Shown here piece after piece: positions 47,449-57,344 of a stretch of 64,000 bases of DNA; the first letter of the stretch is position 1; every line of letters starts with the position of its first letter. The translations under genes and the position numbers were made by a program. The stretch covers positions 2,680,001 through 2,744,000 of the forward strand of contig NZ_JAFIBW010000001.1 of the NCBI RefSeq assembly GCF_017833295.1, read 5' to 3'. This DNA is from Methylobacterium sp. PvR107. Lineage in GTDB: Bacteria > Pseudomonadota > Alphaproteobacteria > Rhizobiales > Beijerinckiaceae. The notes beneath the pieces were generated by a model, which searched no databases, was not told the origin of the DNA, and saw nothing but the letters and a program-made list of their open reading frames with translations.

Positions 47449-48414
47449 TCAGCGCCCCGTCCCGGCCGTGGAGCCGGTGGTGGCGCTCGGATCGGCAGGT
47501 CCGCGCGCGGGACGCGCCGCCGCTGCGGCCGCCCGACCCTGCGGATCGCTGAAATAGCGGAAGAAGTCCGAACTCGGGCTGATCACCAGCCGGGTGTCGG
47601 AGCCCTTCAGCCCAACTTCGTAGGCCTGCATCGACCGGTAGAAGCTGAAGAAGTCCGCATCCTGACCGAACGCGTCCGCGAGGATGCGGTTCTTGTCCGC
47701 GTCGCCTTGTCCGCGCAGCTGCTCGGATTTCTGCGTCGCCTCGGCGAGGATCACCGTGACCTCGCGGTCGGCCTTGGCGCGGATCGTGGCGGCGATCTGG
47801 TCGCCGTTGGCGCGGATGTCGGCGGCCTCGCGCTCGCGCTCGGTCTTCATCCGCTTGTAGACCGCGGCCGAGTTCTGCGCGGGCAGATCGACGCGGGTCA
47901 TGCGCAGGTCGACGATCTCGATCCCGAGCGCCTTGGCCTGCCGGTTCACGTCCTCTTGGATCTGGTGCATCAGCTGCCCGCGATCGGTCTTGACGATGGC
48001 GTCGCGGGTCGAACGGGCGAGCACGTTGCGCAGGCCGGAATTGGTGAAGCTCGCGAGCCGCTGGTTGGCGAGCCCGATATTGCCCACTGCCTGGTAGAAG
48101 CGCAGCGGATCGAGGATCCGGTAGCGGGCGAAGGCGTCCACCTCCAGGTTCTGGCGGTCGGCGGTCAGCACCGTCTGCACCGGCAGGTCGAGGTCGAGCA
48201 CGCGCTTGTCGAAGATCACGACGTTCTCGACGAACGGCACCTTGAAGTAGAGGCCCGGCTTGTCCTCGCCGGTTGCGTTGAGGACGGCTCGGACCCGGCC
48301 GAATTGCAGGACGAGCGCCTGCTGCATCTGGCCGACGGTGAAGATCGAGGCGTAGAGCCCGATCGCGACGATCGCCGCGATGGCGATCAGGCCGGTGCGG
48401 AGCGCCTGCTTCAT
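47449..48414 (-). CDS. hflC: HflC, FtsH-modulating SPFH protein
   Basis: A 321-residue membrane-anchored prohibitin-like protein with an N-terminal helix (GLIAIAAIVAIGLYASIFTV) and the SPFH domain in the periplasm, including FGRVRAVLNATGEDKPGLYF and a coiled-coil REREAADIRANGDQIAATIR. With HflK it forms a cage around FtsH and limits degradation of membrane proteins. Its ATG overlaps the hflK stop as ATGA. The C-terminus ends in a short Pro/Ala/Thr-rich tail. Confidence 0.96.
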   Translation of the reverse strand: MKQALRTGLIAIAAIVAIGLYASIFTVGQMQQALVLQFGRVRAVLNATGEDKPGLYFKVPFVENVVIFDKRVLDLDLPVQTVLTADRQNLEVDAFARYRILDPLRFYQAVGNIGLANQRLASFTNSGLRNVLARSTRDAIVKTDRGQLMHQIQEDVNRQAKALGIEIVDLRMTRVDLPAQNSAAVYKRMKTEREREAADIRANGDQIAATIRAKADREVTVILAEATQKSEQLRGQGDADKNRILADAFGQDADFFSFYRSMQAYEVGLKGSDTRLVISPSSDFFRYFSDPQGRAAAAAARPARGPADPSATTGSTAGTGR

Positions 48415-49589
48415 CGGGCGGCTCCCGTCTGGCTCTGGACCCGGCCGCCGAACTCGGCGAGCGGCAGCACCGGCAGCACGCCGGCGGCCGAGGCCGAGCC
48501 CGGCTGCGTCCCGTTCTGATCGATGATCACCTTGTTCACGGAGCCCAGAACCTTCTCCATCGTCTCCAGGAAGATCCGCTCGCGGCTGATCGCCGGGGCG
48601 ACCTTGTAGGAGGCGTAGACTTCGCTGAAGCGTGCCGCCTGGCCGGTGGCGTCCGCGGTCGCCTTGGTCTTGTAGGCCTCGGCCTGCTGGACGATCTGCG
48701 ACGCCTTACCCCGGGCCTGCGGCACCTCGCGGCTGGCGTAGGTCTTGGCCTCGTTCTGCGCCGTGTCGGCGTCCTGCTGGGCCGCATTCACGTCGATGAA
48801 GGCGGGGCGTACCTCCGGCGGCGGGTTCACCGAGACGAGCTGGACCACCTCGATCCGCACGCCGGCGCCGTACTCGTCGAGCGCCTTCTGGACCATCTCC
48901 TTGACCTCCTGGGCGATGCTCGACTGCTCGTTGGTGAGGATCGCCTGGATGTTGCGGCGGCCGATCACCTCGCGCATCGCGCTCTCGGAGATCGCCTTGA
49001 TGGTCCCCTCCGGGTTCTGGAGGTTGAACACGAAGTCGGAGGCCTTCAGCGGGTTGATCCGCCACTGCACCTCGAAGTCGAGATCGACGATGTTCTCGTC
49101 GCCGGTGAGGATCAGGCTCTCGTCCGGCACGTCGCGGTTGCGGCCCTGGCCGCCGGGGCCGGAGCGGAAGCCAATCTGGATCGAGTTCTGCGAGCCGACA
49201 TCCGGCTTGACCACGCCGCCGATCGGATAGGGGAAGTTGTAGCGCAGCCCCTCGCCCTTGGTGCCGACGTAGCGGCCGAAGATCGTCTCGATGCCGACCT
49301 GCCGCGGGTAAACGGTGTAGAAGCCGGTGGCGAGCCAGACCGCTACGGCGAGCGCCGCGATCACCGCCGCGCTGCGGCCGCCACCGAGGCCCGTCGAACC
49401 GCCGCCGCTACCGTAGCCGCCGGTGCCGCCGCCGCCCGGGATCAGGCCGCGCAGCCGGTCCTGCCCGCGCCGGAGCAGGTCCTCGAGGTTCGGCGGCGTC
49501 TTGCCGCCGTTGCCCCACGGGCCGCCACCGCCGTTACCGCCGGGCCGGCCCCAGGGGCCTCCGCCGCCGCTCTGATTGCTCCAAGGCAT
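48411..49589 (-). CDS. hflK: HflK, FtsH-modulating SPFH protein
   Basis: A 392-residue partner of HflC. The N-terminal 70 residues are Gly-rich (QSGGGGPWGRPGGNGGGGPW), then a transmembrane helix (AAVIAALAVAVWLATGFYTV) and the SPFH domain with QVGIETIFGRYVGTKGEGL. The Gly-rich cytosolic tail is typical of alphaproteobacterial HflK. It starts the hflK-hflC-degP unit, about 295 bases after folA. Confidence 0.95.
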   Translation of the reverse strand: MPWSNQSGGGGPWGRPGGNGGGGPWGNGGKTPPNLEDLLRRGQDRLRGLIPGGGGTGGYGSGGGSTGLGGGRSAAVIAALAVAVWLATGFYTVYPRQVGIETIFGRYVGTKGEGLRYNFPYPIGGVVKPDVGSQNSIQIGFRSGPGGQGRNRDVPDESLILTGDENIVDLDFEVQWRINPLKASDFVFNLQNPEGTIKAISESAMREVIGRRNIQAILTNEQSSIAQEVKEMVQKALDEYGAGVRIEVVQLVSVNPPPEVRPAFIDVNAAQQDADTAQNEAKTYASREVPQARGKASQIVQQAEAYKTKATADATGQAARFSEVYASYKVAPAISRERIFLETMEKVLGSVNKVIIDQNGTQPGSASAAGVLPVLPLAEFGGRVQSQTGAAR

Positions 49590-49884
49590 CCTAGCCGTCG
49601 TCTCCCGCCTGTCCGCGCCCGACCGACATGCCGGCCGGCGCCCCGATCAGCACCCCTTGCCTGAACGGCCACGCTCGCCCGCCTAGTCCCGCCTGTCCGG
49701 ACAGATCGCCGTACGATCCGGCCCGGATGGAGGCCTAAACACTTGCACGGGCGCATCTTCCCGCAGGATGCGCAAGCCCGACACGAGGACGCGCACCCGA
49801 CAGGCACCTGCGGGCGCAGGCCCCGTGCTGTCAAGGCTGGCAGGTGGGCATGCGGCGGTCCAAAGGCAAATGCGGCGGGGCGCC
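49590..49884. promoter_or_regulatory. Intergenic region between folA and hflK
   Basis: About 295 bases that should hold the promoter of hflK-hflC-degP. No convincing heat-shock or envelope-stress promoter box was recognised, and no protein-coding frame is believable. Confidence 0.4.
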
Positions 49885-50376
49885 TCAGCGCACGCGTTCC
49901 CAATCGACGAACGCGAAAGCATGCTCGTCGCGCGGGCCGGCGGGATGCGCCTCGCGGAAGGTCTCCCGGAACTGCGCGCGGTCGAAGACCGGGAAGCGTA
50001 CGTCGCCCTCCGGCTCGGCCGCCACCTCGGTCAGGTGCAGCCGGTCGGCCTGCGCGAGCGCGAGTGCGTAGATCTCGGCCCCGCCCACCACCATCAGTTC
50101 CGTCCCGGCGGCGGCGGCCAAAGCGGCGCCCCAGCTATGGACGGTCTCGGCGCCCTCCGCCCGGAACCCGCGATCCCGGGTGAGCACCAGGGTGCGGCGG
50201 CCCGGGAGCGGACGGCCGATCGAATCCCAGGTGCGCCGGCCCATCAGCATCGGCTTGCCCATGGTCAGGGCCTTGAAGCGCTTGAGGTCGCTGGACAGGT
50301 GCCAGGCCAAGCCATTGTCGCGGCCGATGACGCCGTTGCGGGCGACGGCCGCGACCAGGGCGATGGTCGCGCTCAT
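49885..50376 (-). CDS. folA: Dihydrofolate reductase
   Basis: A 163-residue NADPH-dependent enzyme that regenerates tetrahydrofolate. The N-terminus [20 protein letters not shown], then [18 protein letters not shown] with the catalytic Asp, [15 protein letters not shown] and [13 protein letters not shown] are the standard motifs. ATG overlaps the thyA stop as ATGA, so the two proteins of the thymidylate cycle are translated together. Confidence 0.97.
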   Translation of the reverse strand: MSATIALVAAVARNGVIGRDNGLAWHLSSDLKRFKALTMGKPMLMGRRTWDSIGRPLPGRRTLVLTRDRGFRAEGAETVHSWGAALAAAAGTELMVVGGAEIYALALAQADRLHLTEVAAEPEGDVRFPVFDRAQFRETFREAHPAGPRDEHAFAFVDWERVR

Positions 50377-51167
50377 ACCGCCACCGGGGCCGCGATGGCG
50401 GGATGCGGCTCGTAGCCGTCGATGGCAATATCCGCGTACCGGAACGCGAACAGGTCGCGGACCTCCGGGTTCAGGCGCAGCTGCGGAAGCGGGCGCGGGG
50501 CGCGGGCCAGCAGGGTCCGGGTCTGCTCCAGATGGTTCCGGTAGAGATGCGCGTCGCCGAAGGTGTGGACGAAGTCGCCGACCCCGAGGCCGGTCACCTG
50601 AGCGATCATGTGGGTCAGGAGCGCGTAGCTCGCGATGTTGAACGGCACGCCCAGGAAGGCGTCCGCCGAGCGCTGGTAGAGCTGGCAGGAGAGCCGCCCC
50701 TCGCTGACGTAGAACTGGAACAGGCAATGGCAGGGGGCCAGCGCCATCCGGTCGAGGTCGGCCGGGTTCCAGGCCGACACGATCAGGCGGCGGGAATCGG
50801 GGTTGCGCCGGACCTCGTCGACCACCCAGGCGATCTGGTCGACCGTGCCGCCCCCGGGCTTCTCCCAGGAGCGCCACTGCCGGCCATAGACCGGTCCGAG
50901 GTCGCCGCGCTCGTCGGCCCATTCGTCCCAGATCGTCACGCCGTTCGCCCGCAGGGCGGCCACGTTGGTGTCGCCGGTGAGGAACCAGAGCAGCTCGTGG
51001 ATGATCGAGCGCAAGTGCAGCCGCTTCGTGGTGACCAGCGGGAAGCCCGACGACAGGTCGAAGCGCATCTGGTGGCCGAACACCGAGAGCGTGCCGGTGC
51101 CGGTCCGGTCGTCCTTGGCGACGCCCTCGTCGAGGATGCGCCGGAGCAGGTCGTGATAAGCGTCCAT
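50373..51167 (-). CDS. thyA: Thymidylate synthase
   Basis: A 264-residue enzyme that methylates dUMP with methylene-tetrahydrofolate, exactly the length of the E. coli enzyme. Motifs include [20 protein letters not shown], the catalytic cysteine in [19 protein letters not shown] and [20 protein letters not shown]. The ATG at 51167 matches the family start. It is the first gene of thyA-folA and lies about 90 bases beyond the CPBP gene. Confidence 0.97.
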   Translation of the reverse strand: MDAYHDLLRRILDEGVAKDDRTGTGTLSVFGHQMRFDLSSGFPLVTTKRLHLRSIIHELLWFLTGDTNVAALRANGVTIWDEWADERGDLGPVYGRQWRSWEKPGGGTVDQIAWVVDEVRRNPDSRRLIVSAWNPADLDRMALAPCHCLFQFYVSEGRLSCQLYQRSADAFLGVPFNIASYALLTHMIAQVTGLGVGDFVHTFGDAHLYRNHLEQTRTLLARAPRPLPQLRLNPEVRDLFAFRYADIAIDGYEPHPAIAAPVAV

Positions 51168-51259
51168 CCCCCATTCCTGCGCGCCGGCACGCCGTCCGGC
51201 AAGTTCGCCGCCGGCATATGTCCACCGCCGTCGCGCGCCCTGGTGACCGGCTGAGGCGC

Positions 51260-52117
51260 TCAGCCCGGCCAGAGCAGATAGGTCACCAGGGCGAGGTTCG
51301 ACCAGCCGTGCAGGGCGATGCCCGGCCACAGCCGGCCGGTCCGCCAGCGCAGCCAGCCCAGCGCCAGGGCGAGCGGCAGCAGAGAGACCGGCCGGGCGAG
51401 CCCCCAGGACGAGACGTGGGCGGCGGCGAAGATGATGGCGGTGACCAGGATCGCTCCGACAGGCCCGACCGCAGCGCTGGCGCGGGCAAAGGCCTCGCCG
51501 CGCAGCAGCAGTTCTTCGGCCACGGGGGCCAGAATCGCGAGATAGACGAGCCACGCCGCGACGGCCGTCTGGCTCATGAACGGCGACAACCGCACGTGCT
51601 GGCCGAAGCTCGCGCCGAACAGCTCCGCCGTCCCGGTGACCCAGGCGATGTGCAGCACCGGCCAGACGAGGAGCAGGCCCAGCAGCGCGACCGGCCGCAT
51701 CCCGTTCGGGCGCTCGCGGTCCAGGGCGAGGCGACGCCGCCAGCCGGCCCGGTCGCGCCACCACGCGCTGCCGATCACCAGGGCGGCGAGGAAGACCTGG
51801 CGCAGGGCGTCGATCGCGAAGGCCCGGTGGGCGAGCTCCACGGCGCCCAGGAACGGGCGCCGTTCCGGGGGCAGGAACGGGTCGATCCCTTTCCACAGGT
51901 CGAAGCCGACGCGCACGGCGGCCAGCGACAGAAGGCTCGCCGCGCCGAGATAGAGGATCACGAGGGCGACCAGGGCGCCGAGACGCCAGGCCGCCGCCCA
52001 GACCCGCTCGAGCGGGCCACGGCTGTCGAGGACGGCGGCGGGCGACTGCGCGCTTCCGGCAACAGCCTCGTCCCGAGGCTCCGAATGAGACAGCGGCGCG
52101 ACACGATCGGGCTTCAA
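51260..52117 (-). CDS. CPBP family intramembrane metalloprotease
   Basis: A 285-residue multi-spanning protein of the CPBP (CaaX/Abi) family. Motif 1 is [17 protein letters not shown] (EExxxR), motif 2 has the histidine in [10 protein letters not shown] and the last helix has [14 protein letters not shown]. Related proteins process prenylated peptides or confer bacteriocin immunity. The start is uncertain: the open frame reaches 52261 but that would run through the tmRNA gene, so the TTG at 52117 is proposed; it overlaps the minus-35 box of the tmRNA promoter. Confidence 0.82.
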   Translation of the reverse strand: MKPDRVAPLSHSEPRDEAVAGSAQSPAAVLDSRGPLERVWAAAWRLGALVALVILYLGAASLLSLAAVRVGFDLWKGIDPFLPPERRPFLGAVELAHRAFAIDALRQVFLAALVIGSAWWRDRAGWRRRLALDRERPNGMRPVALLGLLLVWPVLHIAWVTGTAELFGASFGQHVRLSPFMSQTAVAAWLVYLAILAPVAEELLLRGEAFARASAAVGPVGAILVTAIIFAAAHVSSWGLARPVSLLPLALALGWLRWRTGRLWPGIALHGWSNLALVTYLLWPG

Positions 52118-52141
52118 AACCGGACCGATCCCCTCTATATC
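52113..52141 (+). promoter_or_regulatory. Promoter of ssrA
   Basis: A minus-35 box TTCAAA (52113-52118) and a minus-10 box TATATC (52136-52141) are separated by 17 bases, immediately before the tmRNA gene. This AT-rich patch stands out from the GC-rich surroundings. Confidence 0.5.
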
Positions 52142-52145
52142 TTGG

Positions 52146-52487
52146 GAGCCGGTCGCGAGGCCGGCTATGGCGATAAACGTTCTTCGCAATAAACCTATCG
52201 GACCCGGGGGCGGTACCCGGCGCCTCCACCCGAGCCCAGGACATGCTGCCGCAAGGCGCATGATTGCAAGCCTAGGCTTCGGCGGGGGCGAAGTAGGATC
52301 GACGAGGGCGTAAAGGTTGGACTTTCGCTCGGCATGGTTCCGCCGTTATCGGGCCTTTACAAGAGTTGCCAACGACAACTTTGCTCCGGTGGCGGTGGCC
52401 GCGTAAGCGGTCCCCAAGACCGACCTGAAGTCCTAGCGGGTAGCACCGCATAGGCGGGGTTCGGAGGCACCCGGCACCGGAAGCCTT
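52146..52487 (+). ncRNA. ssrA: Circularly permuted two-piece tmRNA
   Basis: The acceptor half comes first: a T-arm CCGGG/CCCGG (52204-52208 and 52216-52220) runs into CGCCTCC with discriminator A (52221-52228). About 55 bases later GGGGGCG (52284-52290) pairs with it, giving a seven-base acceptor stem whose third pair is G-U, the alanine identity element. GAAGTAGGATCGACGAGGGC follows, matching the conserved tmRNA 5' region. The tag frame at 52368-52406 encodes ANDNFAPVAVAA and stops with TAA. Order and tag are diagnostic of alphaproteobacteria. The outer ends are approximate. Confidence 0.9.
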
Positions 52488-52554
52488 CACTCATTCCTCG
52501 GTCCGGCCATCCGCGGCGGGGCGCCGGGCAGACCGGGCGAGAGCGCGACCGCAG

Positions 52555-53193
52555 ATGGCAGACGACCTGATCCGCTACGATCTCCTGGTACAGGACGCCC
52601 TGCGCGGCGTCGTGCGCAAGGTGCTGACCGACGCGGCCCGCGAAGGGCTGATGGGCGAGCACCATTTCTACGTCTCGTTCCGGACGGAAGCGCCCGGCGT
52701 GCGGATGTCGCAGGCCCTGCGCGAGAAGTACCCGCAGGACATGACCATCGTCCTGCAGCACCAGTTCTGGGACCTCAACGTCACCGAGCATACCTTCGAG
52801 GTCGGCCTGTCCTTCTCGGGCGTGCCGGAGCGCCTGCTGGTACCGTTCGACGCCCTGTCGGGCTTCTTCGATCCCTCCGTGCAGTTCGGACTGAAGTTCG
52901 ACCTCAGCGAGGCCGGCGAGACCCCCGAGGAGGCGAATGCCGCCCCGGCCAAGCCCGGCCCGCGCGGGGCCGGCTCGGAACCCGGCGAGGTGCGGCCCAA
53001 GAGCGCCGGGCTGTCCACGATCGGCGCGAGCGCGCCGAAGGGGCTTCCCGCCCCTGCCGCCCAGAGCGAGAAGGCCGCCGGCAAGGCTGCCGGCAAGACC
53101 GACGACAACGCCCCCCGTCCCGCCGCCAAGAAGGAGGGCGAGGAGGGTAGCGCCGAGGTCGTGAGCCTGGACGCCTTCCGCAAGAAGAGCTGA
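52555..53193 (+). CDS. sspB: SspB-type adaptor of ClpXP
   Basis: A 212-residue alphaproteobacterial SspB. The substrate-binding domain starts MADDLIRYDLLVQDALRGVV and continues HHFYVSFRTEAPGVRMSQAL; a long low-complexity linker (residues about 130-195) ends in VVSLDAFRKKS, the ClpX-docking tail. SspB binds the N-terminal part of the tmRNA tag and hands tagged proteins to ClpXP. It begins about 70 bases after the tmRNA, an evident functional pairing. Confidence 0.93.
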   Translation: MADDLIRYDLLVQDALRGVVRKVLTDAAREGLMGEHHFYVSFRTEAPGVRMSQALREKYPQDMTIVLQHQFWDLNVTEHTFEVGLSFSGVPERLLVPFDALSGFFDPSVQFGLKFDLSEAGETPEEANAAPAKPGPRGAGSEPGEVRPKSAGLSTIGASAPKGLPAPAAQSEKAAGKAAGKTDDNAPRPAAKKEGEEGSAEVVSLDAFRKKS

Positions 53194-53257
53194 CCTTGTC
53201 CCGGGCCGAATCGACGGCCGGGGGGTTCATGCGGGGGACGACACGGTCGCGCAGCCG

Positions 53258-53593
53258 ATGTTGTCGGCCGCTGAGCGGAAGCATCGCGCCAAGCGTTTCA
53301 GCGACGGCGTGAAGCCTCCCGCGACGTTCTTCAACGCGACGGCAATCCTGACACGGGGAACAGCGTTCATCGCGCCACTCGTCCAACACCCGGCCGACGT
53401 GTTCGCCAACACCGGCTGGGCCTTTCTCGTCGCCGCCTTCCTCCGACATCGGATTGGACAGACCGCCCTTCGGTTCTTCCTGCGGGCCGAGGATCAGCGG
53501 AATGCCTCAGACTACGCGTTCCAGATCTCGGCGATCGCCGTGGCGAGGTCGATGATCGGCTTCGGCGGTCCGTTCGTCGCGGCTCGGCTCTAG
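53258..53593 (+). CDS. Doubtful hypothetical protein
   Basis: A 111-residue frame that is less Arg-biased than shadow frames (MLSAAERKHRAKRFSDGVKP onward), with a mildly hydrophobic segment (GWAFLVAAFLRHRIG). There is no ribosome-binding site and no family. It could be an accessory gene or chance. Confidence 0.3.
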   Translation: MLSAAERKHRAKRFSDGVKPPATFFNATAILTRGTAFIAPLVQHPADVFANTGWAFLVAAFLRHRIGQTALRFFLRAEDQRNASDYAFQISAIAVARSMIGFGGPFVAARL

Positions 53594-53778
53594 GACCGCA
53601 CAACCCGTCAGCTCGAGGCGCGTCGAGGCGCTTGGCGCGCGTCCAGGTGAAAGCCGGGAGGCGTACCCGCTCGCCGGCATCGACCGTTCAGAACGACCCG
53701 CTCGATGATCGCCTGCAGCGCCGGCAGGAATACGGACCACGCCGACGCAAATAGGCGTGTCGTGCCCTGTAGACGACG

Positions 53779-54030
53779 TCACGGGCTCAGCAATTTGACG
53801 AACGCGGCGCCTGCGCCAAGGACGGCGGCCGCTGCCGCCATGCCGGCAAAAGCGATGGCGAGCGGGGCCAGGACGCGGTCTCGACCGAGCTTGAGTGTCT
53901 CGGCGTGCACCTTCGCCGCCTCAGCCAGAAGCTTGGTCTGCTCGTCGATCAGCGGACGCGGCTCGGCAACGAATCTTTCCGTCTCCGCATTGGAACGCAG
54001 GACGCGGGCGACCTGCTCGGCACAATCCAG
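53779..54030 (-). pseudogene. Coding-like small membrane protein lacking a start codon
   Basis: Directly after the P450 stop, in the same frame, an open frame continues for 120 codons to a TGA at 53779-53781. From about 54030 it reads like a genuine protein: LDCAEQVARVL, AETERFVAEPRPLIDEQTKL, LAEAAKVHAETLKLGRDRVL and a transmembrane helix APLAIAFAGMAAAAAVLGAG. No ATG, GTG or TTG occurs before the middle of the segment (GTG in KVHAE). It resembles small Rhizobiales proteins with repeated (I/L)xEQxKLxAE helices. A lost start, a CTG start at 54030 or readthrough are the options. Confidence 0.5.
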
Positions 54031-54141
54031 CGTCGCGGGAGCAACGGTGTCGGCCCTCGCGGCTCGTGCCTGCTTCCAGTCAGGGCGACTCTCCCACGCG
54101 TACCGGTAAGGTGAGAACGCACGGGGAACCCGCCAACCCGC

Positions 54142-55530
54142 TCAAGCTCGCCCCTCGGCCTCCATGCGCAACCCGTGCTCCGGCCGCAGCGTCACCCGGT
54201 GGAGCGGCGTGACCGGCGGGTGATCCTCCGGCATCCGGAACCGCACGGCCCGCACGATGTGCGCCAGCAGGATCACCGCCTCCTGGACAGAGAAGCTCTG
54301 GCCGATGCAGACCCGCGGCCCCGCCCCGAACGGCAGATAGCTGAAGCGCGGGATCGCGTCCCGGTTTTCGGGCAGGAACCGCTCCGGCACGAAGGCCTCC
54401 GGGTCCTCCCAGAGCAGCCGGTGCCGGTGGAGCACCCAGGGCGCCACCATCACCAGCGAACCCCGCGGCACCTTGATCCGGCCGAGCCGGTCGTCCCGGA
54501 CAGCCTGTCGGCTGAGGAACGGCACAGGCGGGAACAGCCGCATCGCCTCCTCGATCACCGCCCGCGTGAAGGGCAGGCGCTCGACGGCGAAATCCTCCGG
54601 CCCGGCCGCGTCGATTTCGGCCTCGACCCGCGCCTGCGCGGCGGGATCCTGCGACAGGCAGTAGAGGGTCCAGGTCAGGGAATTGGCGGTCGTCTCGTGG
54701 CCGGCGGCGATGAAGGTGACGATGTTGGCCTTCACGGCGAGGTCCGAGAGCCCGTTGCCGGTCTCGGGATCCTGCGCGGCGAGCAGCAGCGTCAGCAGGT
54801 CCCGAGGCGCCTCGCCCTGACCCATCAGCGCCTTGCGCCGGGCGATGAGCTCGTCGACAACCTCGGCGAAGAAGCGGCCGGCCGGGCGCGCCCGCAGGCG
54901 GCCGATCCGCGGCACGAAATCGGGCACCCCGAACACGTCGAGGGGGTCGATCGGCCCGACGGCCTCCAGGAAGCGCGTGATGGCGCGGCCCAGCGCGTCG
55001 GGATCGCCCGGCAGCCCCTGCGTGAAGATCGTTCGCTCCAGCACGTCGAGGGTGACGCGGGTCATTTCCAGGGCGACGTCGACCGGCTTGCCGGCCCGGC
55101 GGGCGAGGCGACGGCCGAGCCGCGCCCCGGCGGCATTCATCGCGTCGGAAAAACCCTGGACCGTGCGGGCGTTGAAGATCGGCGCCAGCGTCCGGCGCTG
55201 GAGCCGCCACTCGTCGCCCTCGGCGCTGAGCAGGCCGTTGCCGAGCCCGGGGGCCAGGACCCGCCGCTGCAGGTCGTCCTTGCGGTAGCCGTCGGCGTTC
55301 TCGATCAGCAGGTAGCGGATCAGCGCCGGGTCGCTCACCAGGGTGATCCGGCCCATCGCGCTCTCGGCCGCCACCACCGGCAGCTTGAAATGCGCGTCCA
55401 TCCAGGTGGTGATCGGGTTCTTCCGGGCCGCCCGCAGGAACGCGAACAGGCCGAGCGGCTCCTTCAGCGGAGGCGGCACGCGCGGGCGGAACCGCGTGGC
55501 GGGCTCGAGCAGGTCGATCGTCGCGTTCAT
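54142..55530 (-). CDS. Cytochrome P450 (fatty-acid/alkane hydroxylase-like)
   Basis: A 462-residue P450 closer to CYP102/CYP4-like forms: I-helix [17 protein letters not shown], ExxR in [24 protein letters not shown] motif in [10 protein letters not shown] and haem loop [16 protein letters not shown] with Cys408. No reductase domain is fused. Such stand-alone P450s often hydroxylate fatty acids, terpenoids or alkanes. It stands between a decayed small gene and fumC. The start ATG at 55530 is well placed; the overlapping frame to 55591 on the same strand is a shadow. Confidence 0.9.
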   Translation of the reverse strand: MNATIDLLEPATRFRPRVPPPLKEPLGLFAFLRAARKNPITTWMDAHFKLPVVAAESAMGRITLVSDPALIRYLLIENADGYRKDDLQRRVLAPGLGNGLLSAEGDEWRLQRRTLAPIFNARTVQGFSDAMNAAGARLGRRLARRAGKPVDVALEMTRVTLDVLERTIFTQGLPGDPDALGRAITRFLEAVGPIDPLDVFGVPDFVPRIGRLRARPAGRFFAEVVDELIARRKALMGQGEAPRDLLTLLLAAQDPETGNGLSDLAVKANIVTFIAAGHETTANSLTWTLYCLSQDPAAQARVEAEIDAAGPEDFAVERLPFTRAVIEEAMRLFPPVPFLSRQAVRDDRLGRIKVPRGSLVMVAPWVLHRHRLLWEDPEAFVPERFLPENRDAIPRFSYLPFGAGPRVCIGQSFSVQEAVILLAHIVRAVRFRMPEDHPPVTPLHRVTLRPEHGLRMEAEGRA

Positions 55531-55651
55531 CGGCTCCTTGTCCGGCGGGAACAGAGCCCCGCCCTTGTCGGCGCGCTGCGGAAACCGGCATCGCGATTCA
55601 GCCGCGCCTCATTTAAGTAGGCACCGCACTGCACCAGACGTAGAGGCCACG

Positions 55652-57061
55652 ATGTCGCCCACCGAGACCGCCACCCGCACCGAGTCCGACACCTTCGGTC
55701 CGATCGAGGTCCCGGCGCATCGCTACTGGGGCGCGCAGACGCAGCGCTCGATCCAGAACTTCAAGATCGGCACCGACCGGATGCCGGCGCCGCTGGTGCA
55801 CGCGCTTGGCATCGTGAAGCAGGCCGCCGCCCTGGTGAACAAGGATCTCGGCGCCCTCGACCCGAAGCTCGCCGACGCCATCGCGGCCTCGGCCGCCGAG
55901 GTCGTGGAGGGCCGCTACGACGACGAATTCCCGCTGGTCATCTACCAGACCGGCTCGGGTACCCAGTCCAACATGAACGCCAACGAGGTGATCGCCAGCC
56001 TCGCCAACGAGCGGCTGGGGGGCCAGCGCGGCGGCAAGTCGCCGGTCCACCCGAACGACCATTGCAACCGCGGCCAGTCCTCCAACGACACCTTCCCCAC
56101 CGCCATGCACATCGCGGTGGCCCGCGAGATTCAGGGGCGCCTCCTGCCGGCGCTCTCCCACCTGCACGGGGCCCTCGACGCCAAGGCCAAGGCGTTCGAC
56201 ACGATCGTCAAGATCGGCCGGACCCACCTGCAGGACGCGACGCCGGTCTCGCTGGGCCAGGAATTCTCCGGCTACGTCGCGCAGGTCGCGCTCGGCGGAT
56301 CGCGCGTCGCCGCGACCCTGCCGGGCGTGCTGGCGCTCGCCCAGGGCGGCACCGCGGTCGGCACCGGCCTCAACGCCCATCCGGAATTCGCCGAGCGCTT
56401 CGCCGCCAAGGTCGCGGAGCTGACCGGCCTGCCGTTCACGTCGGCCGAGAACAAGTTCGAGGCCCTGGCCACCCACGATGCCCTGGTGTTCACGCAGGGT
56501 GCCCTGGCCGCGCTCGCCGCCGGCCTGTTCAAGATCGCCCAGGACATCCGCTTCCTCGGCTCGGGCCCGCGCTCCGGCCTCGGCGAGCTGTCGCTGCCCG
56601 AGAACGAGCCCGGCTCCTCGATCATGCCCGGCAAGGTCAACCCGACCCAGTGCGAGGCCTTGACGATGGTCTGCGCCCAGGTGATCGGCAACGGCACCAC
56701 GGTGAGCTTCGCCGGCTCCCAGGGCAATTTCGAGCTCAACGTGTTCAAGCCGGTGATCGCCAACGCGGTGCTGCAGTCGATCCGGCTGCTCGCCGACGCG
56801 GCGGTGAGCTTCACCGACAATTGCGTGGTCGGGATCAAGGCCAACGAGGACAAGATCGCCGACCTGATGAGCCGCTCGCTCATGCTGGTGACCGCCCTCG
56901 CCCCGTCGATCGGCTACGACAAGGCCGCCGAGATCGCCAAGACCGCGCACAAGAACGGCACGACCCTTAAGGAGGAGGCCCTGCGCCTCGGCTACGTCAC
57001 CGCGGAGGAGTTCGAGCGCGTGGTCCGGCCGGAGACCATGCTGGCCCCCAGCGCCGATTGA
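55652..57061 (+). CDS. fumC: Class II fumarate hydratase
   Basis: A 469-residue tetrameric TCA-cycle enzyme that hydrates fumarate to L-malate without an iron-sulfur cluster. Motifs are [55 protein letters not shown] and the catalytic-loop signature [17 protein letters not shown]. Normal length. The ATG at 55652 is chosen because the upstream extension belongs to the intergenic region. A hairpin (57080-57105) separates it from the DUF4169 gene. Confidence 0.97.
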   Translation: MSPTETATRTESDTFGPIEVPAHRYWGAQTQRSIQNFKIGTDRMPAPLVHALGIVKQAAALVNKDLGALDPKLADAIAASAAEVVEGRYDDEFPLVIYQTGSGTQSNMNANEVIASLANERLGGQRGGKSPVHPNDHCNRGQSSNDTFPTAMHIAVAREIQGRLLPALSHLHGALDAKAKAFDTIVKIGRTHLQDATPVSLGQEFSGYVAQVALGGSRVAATLPGVLALAQGGTAVGTGLNAHPEFAERFAAKVAELTGLPFTSAENKFEALATHDALVFTQGALAALAAGLFKIAQDIRFLGSGPRSGLGELSLPENEPGSSIMPGKVNPTQCEALTMVCAQVIGNGTTVSFAGSQGNFELNVFKPVIANAVLQSIRLLADAAVSFTDNCVVGIKANEDKIADLMSRSLMLVTALAPSIGYDKAAEIAKTAHKNGTTLKEEALRLGYVTAEEFERVVRPETMLAPSAD

Positions 57062-57079
57062 TTCTTTTGGGATTGGGGG

Positions 57080-57105
57080 GCCGGCGCAGACTTGTCCGCG
57101 CCGGC
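57080..57105. terminator. Hairpin between fumC and the DUF4169 gene
   Basis: GCCGGCGC (57080-57087) and GCGCCGGC (57098-57105) form a perfect eight-base stem. There is no T-run, so it may attenuate rather than end transcription from fumC. Confidence 0.4.
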
Positions 57106-57120
57106 TCCGGGAGGCGATCC

Positions 57121-57324
57121 ATGGCCGAGATCATCAACCTGCGTCAGGTCCGCAAGGCGAAGGCCCGCGCCGAGGCCGACACGAAGGCCGAGGCCAACCG
57201 GATCGCCTTCGGCCAGCCCAAGAAGGCCAAGACGCTCCAGCAGCGGCGCAAGGCGCTCGAGACCGAGCGTCACGAGGGTCACCGGCTCGAGCGGGGTGAG
57301 TCCGAGGCCGATCCCGCGGAATGA
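57121..57324 (+). CDS. DUF4169 family protein
   Basis: A 67-residue charged alpha-helical protein starting MAEIINLRQVRKAKARAEAD with QRRKALETERHEGHRLERGE, the DUF4169 pattern. In Rhizobiales this gene regularly precedes the ribbon-helix-helix gene that is found here as the next gene. Function unknown. A GGGAGGCGATCC ribosome-binding stretch abuts the ATG. Confidence 0.85.
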   Translation: MAEIINLRQVRKAKARAEADTKAEANRIAFGQPKKAKTLQQRRKALETERHEGHRLERGESEADPAE

Positions 57325-57344
57325 TTGTGTTGCCCCCCGGCCGG

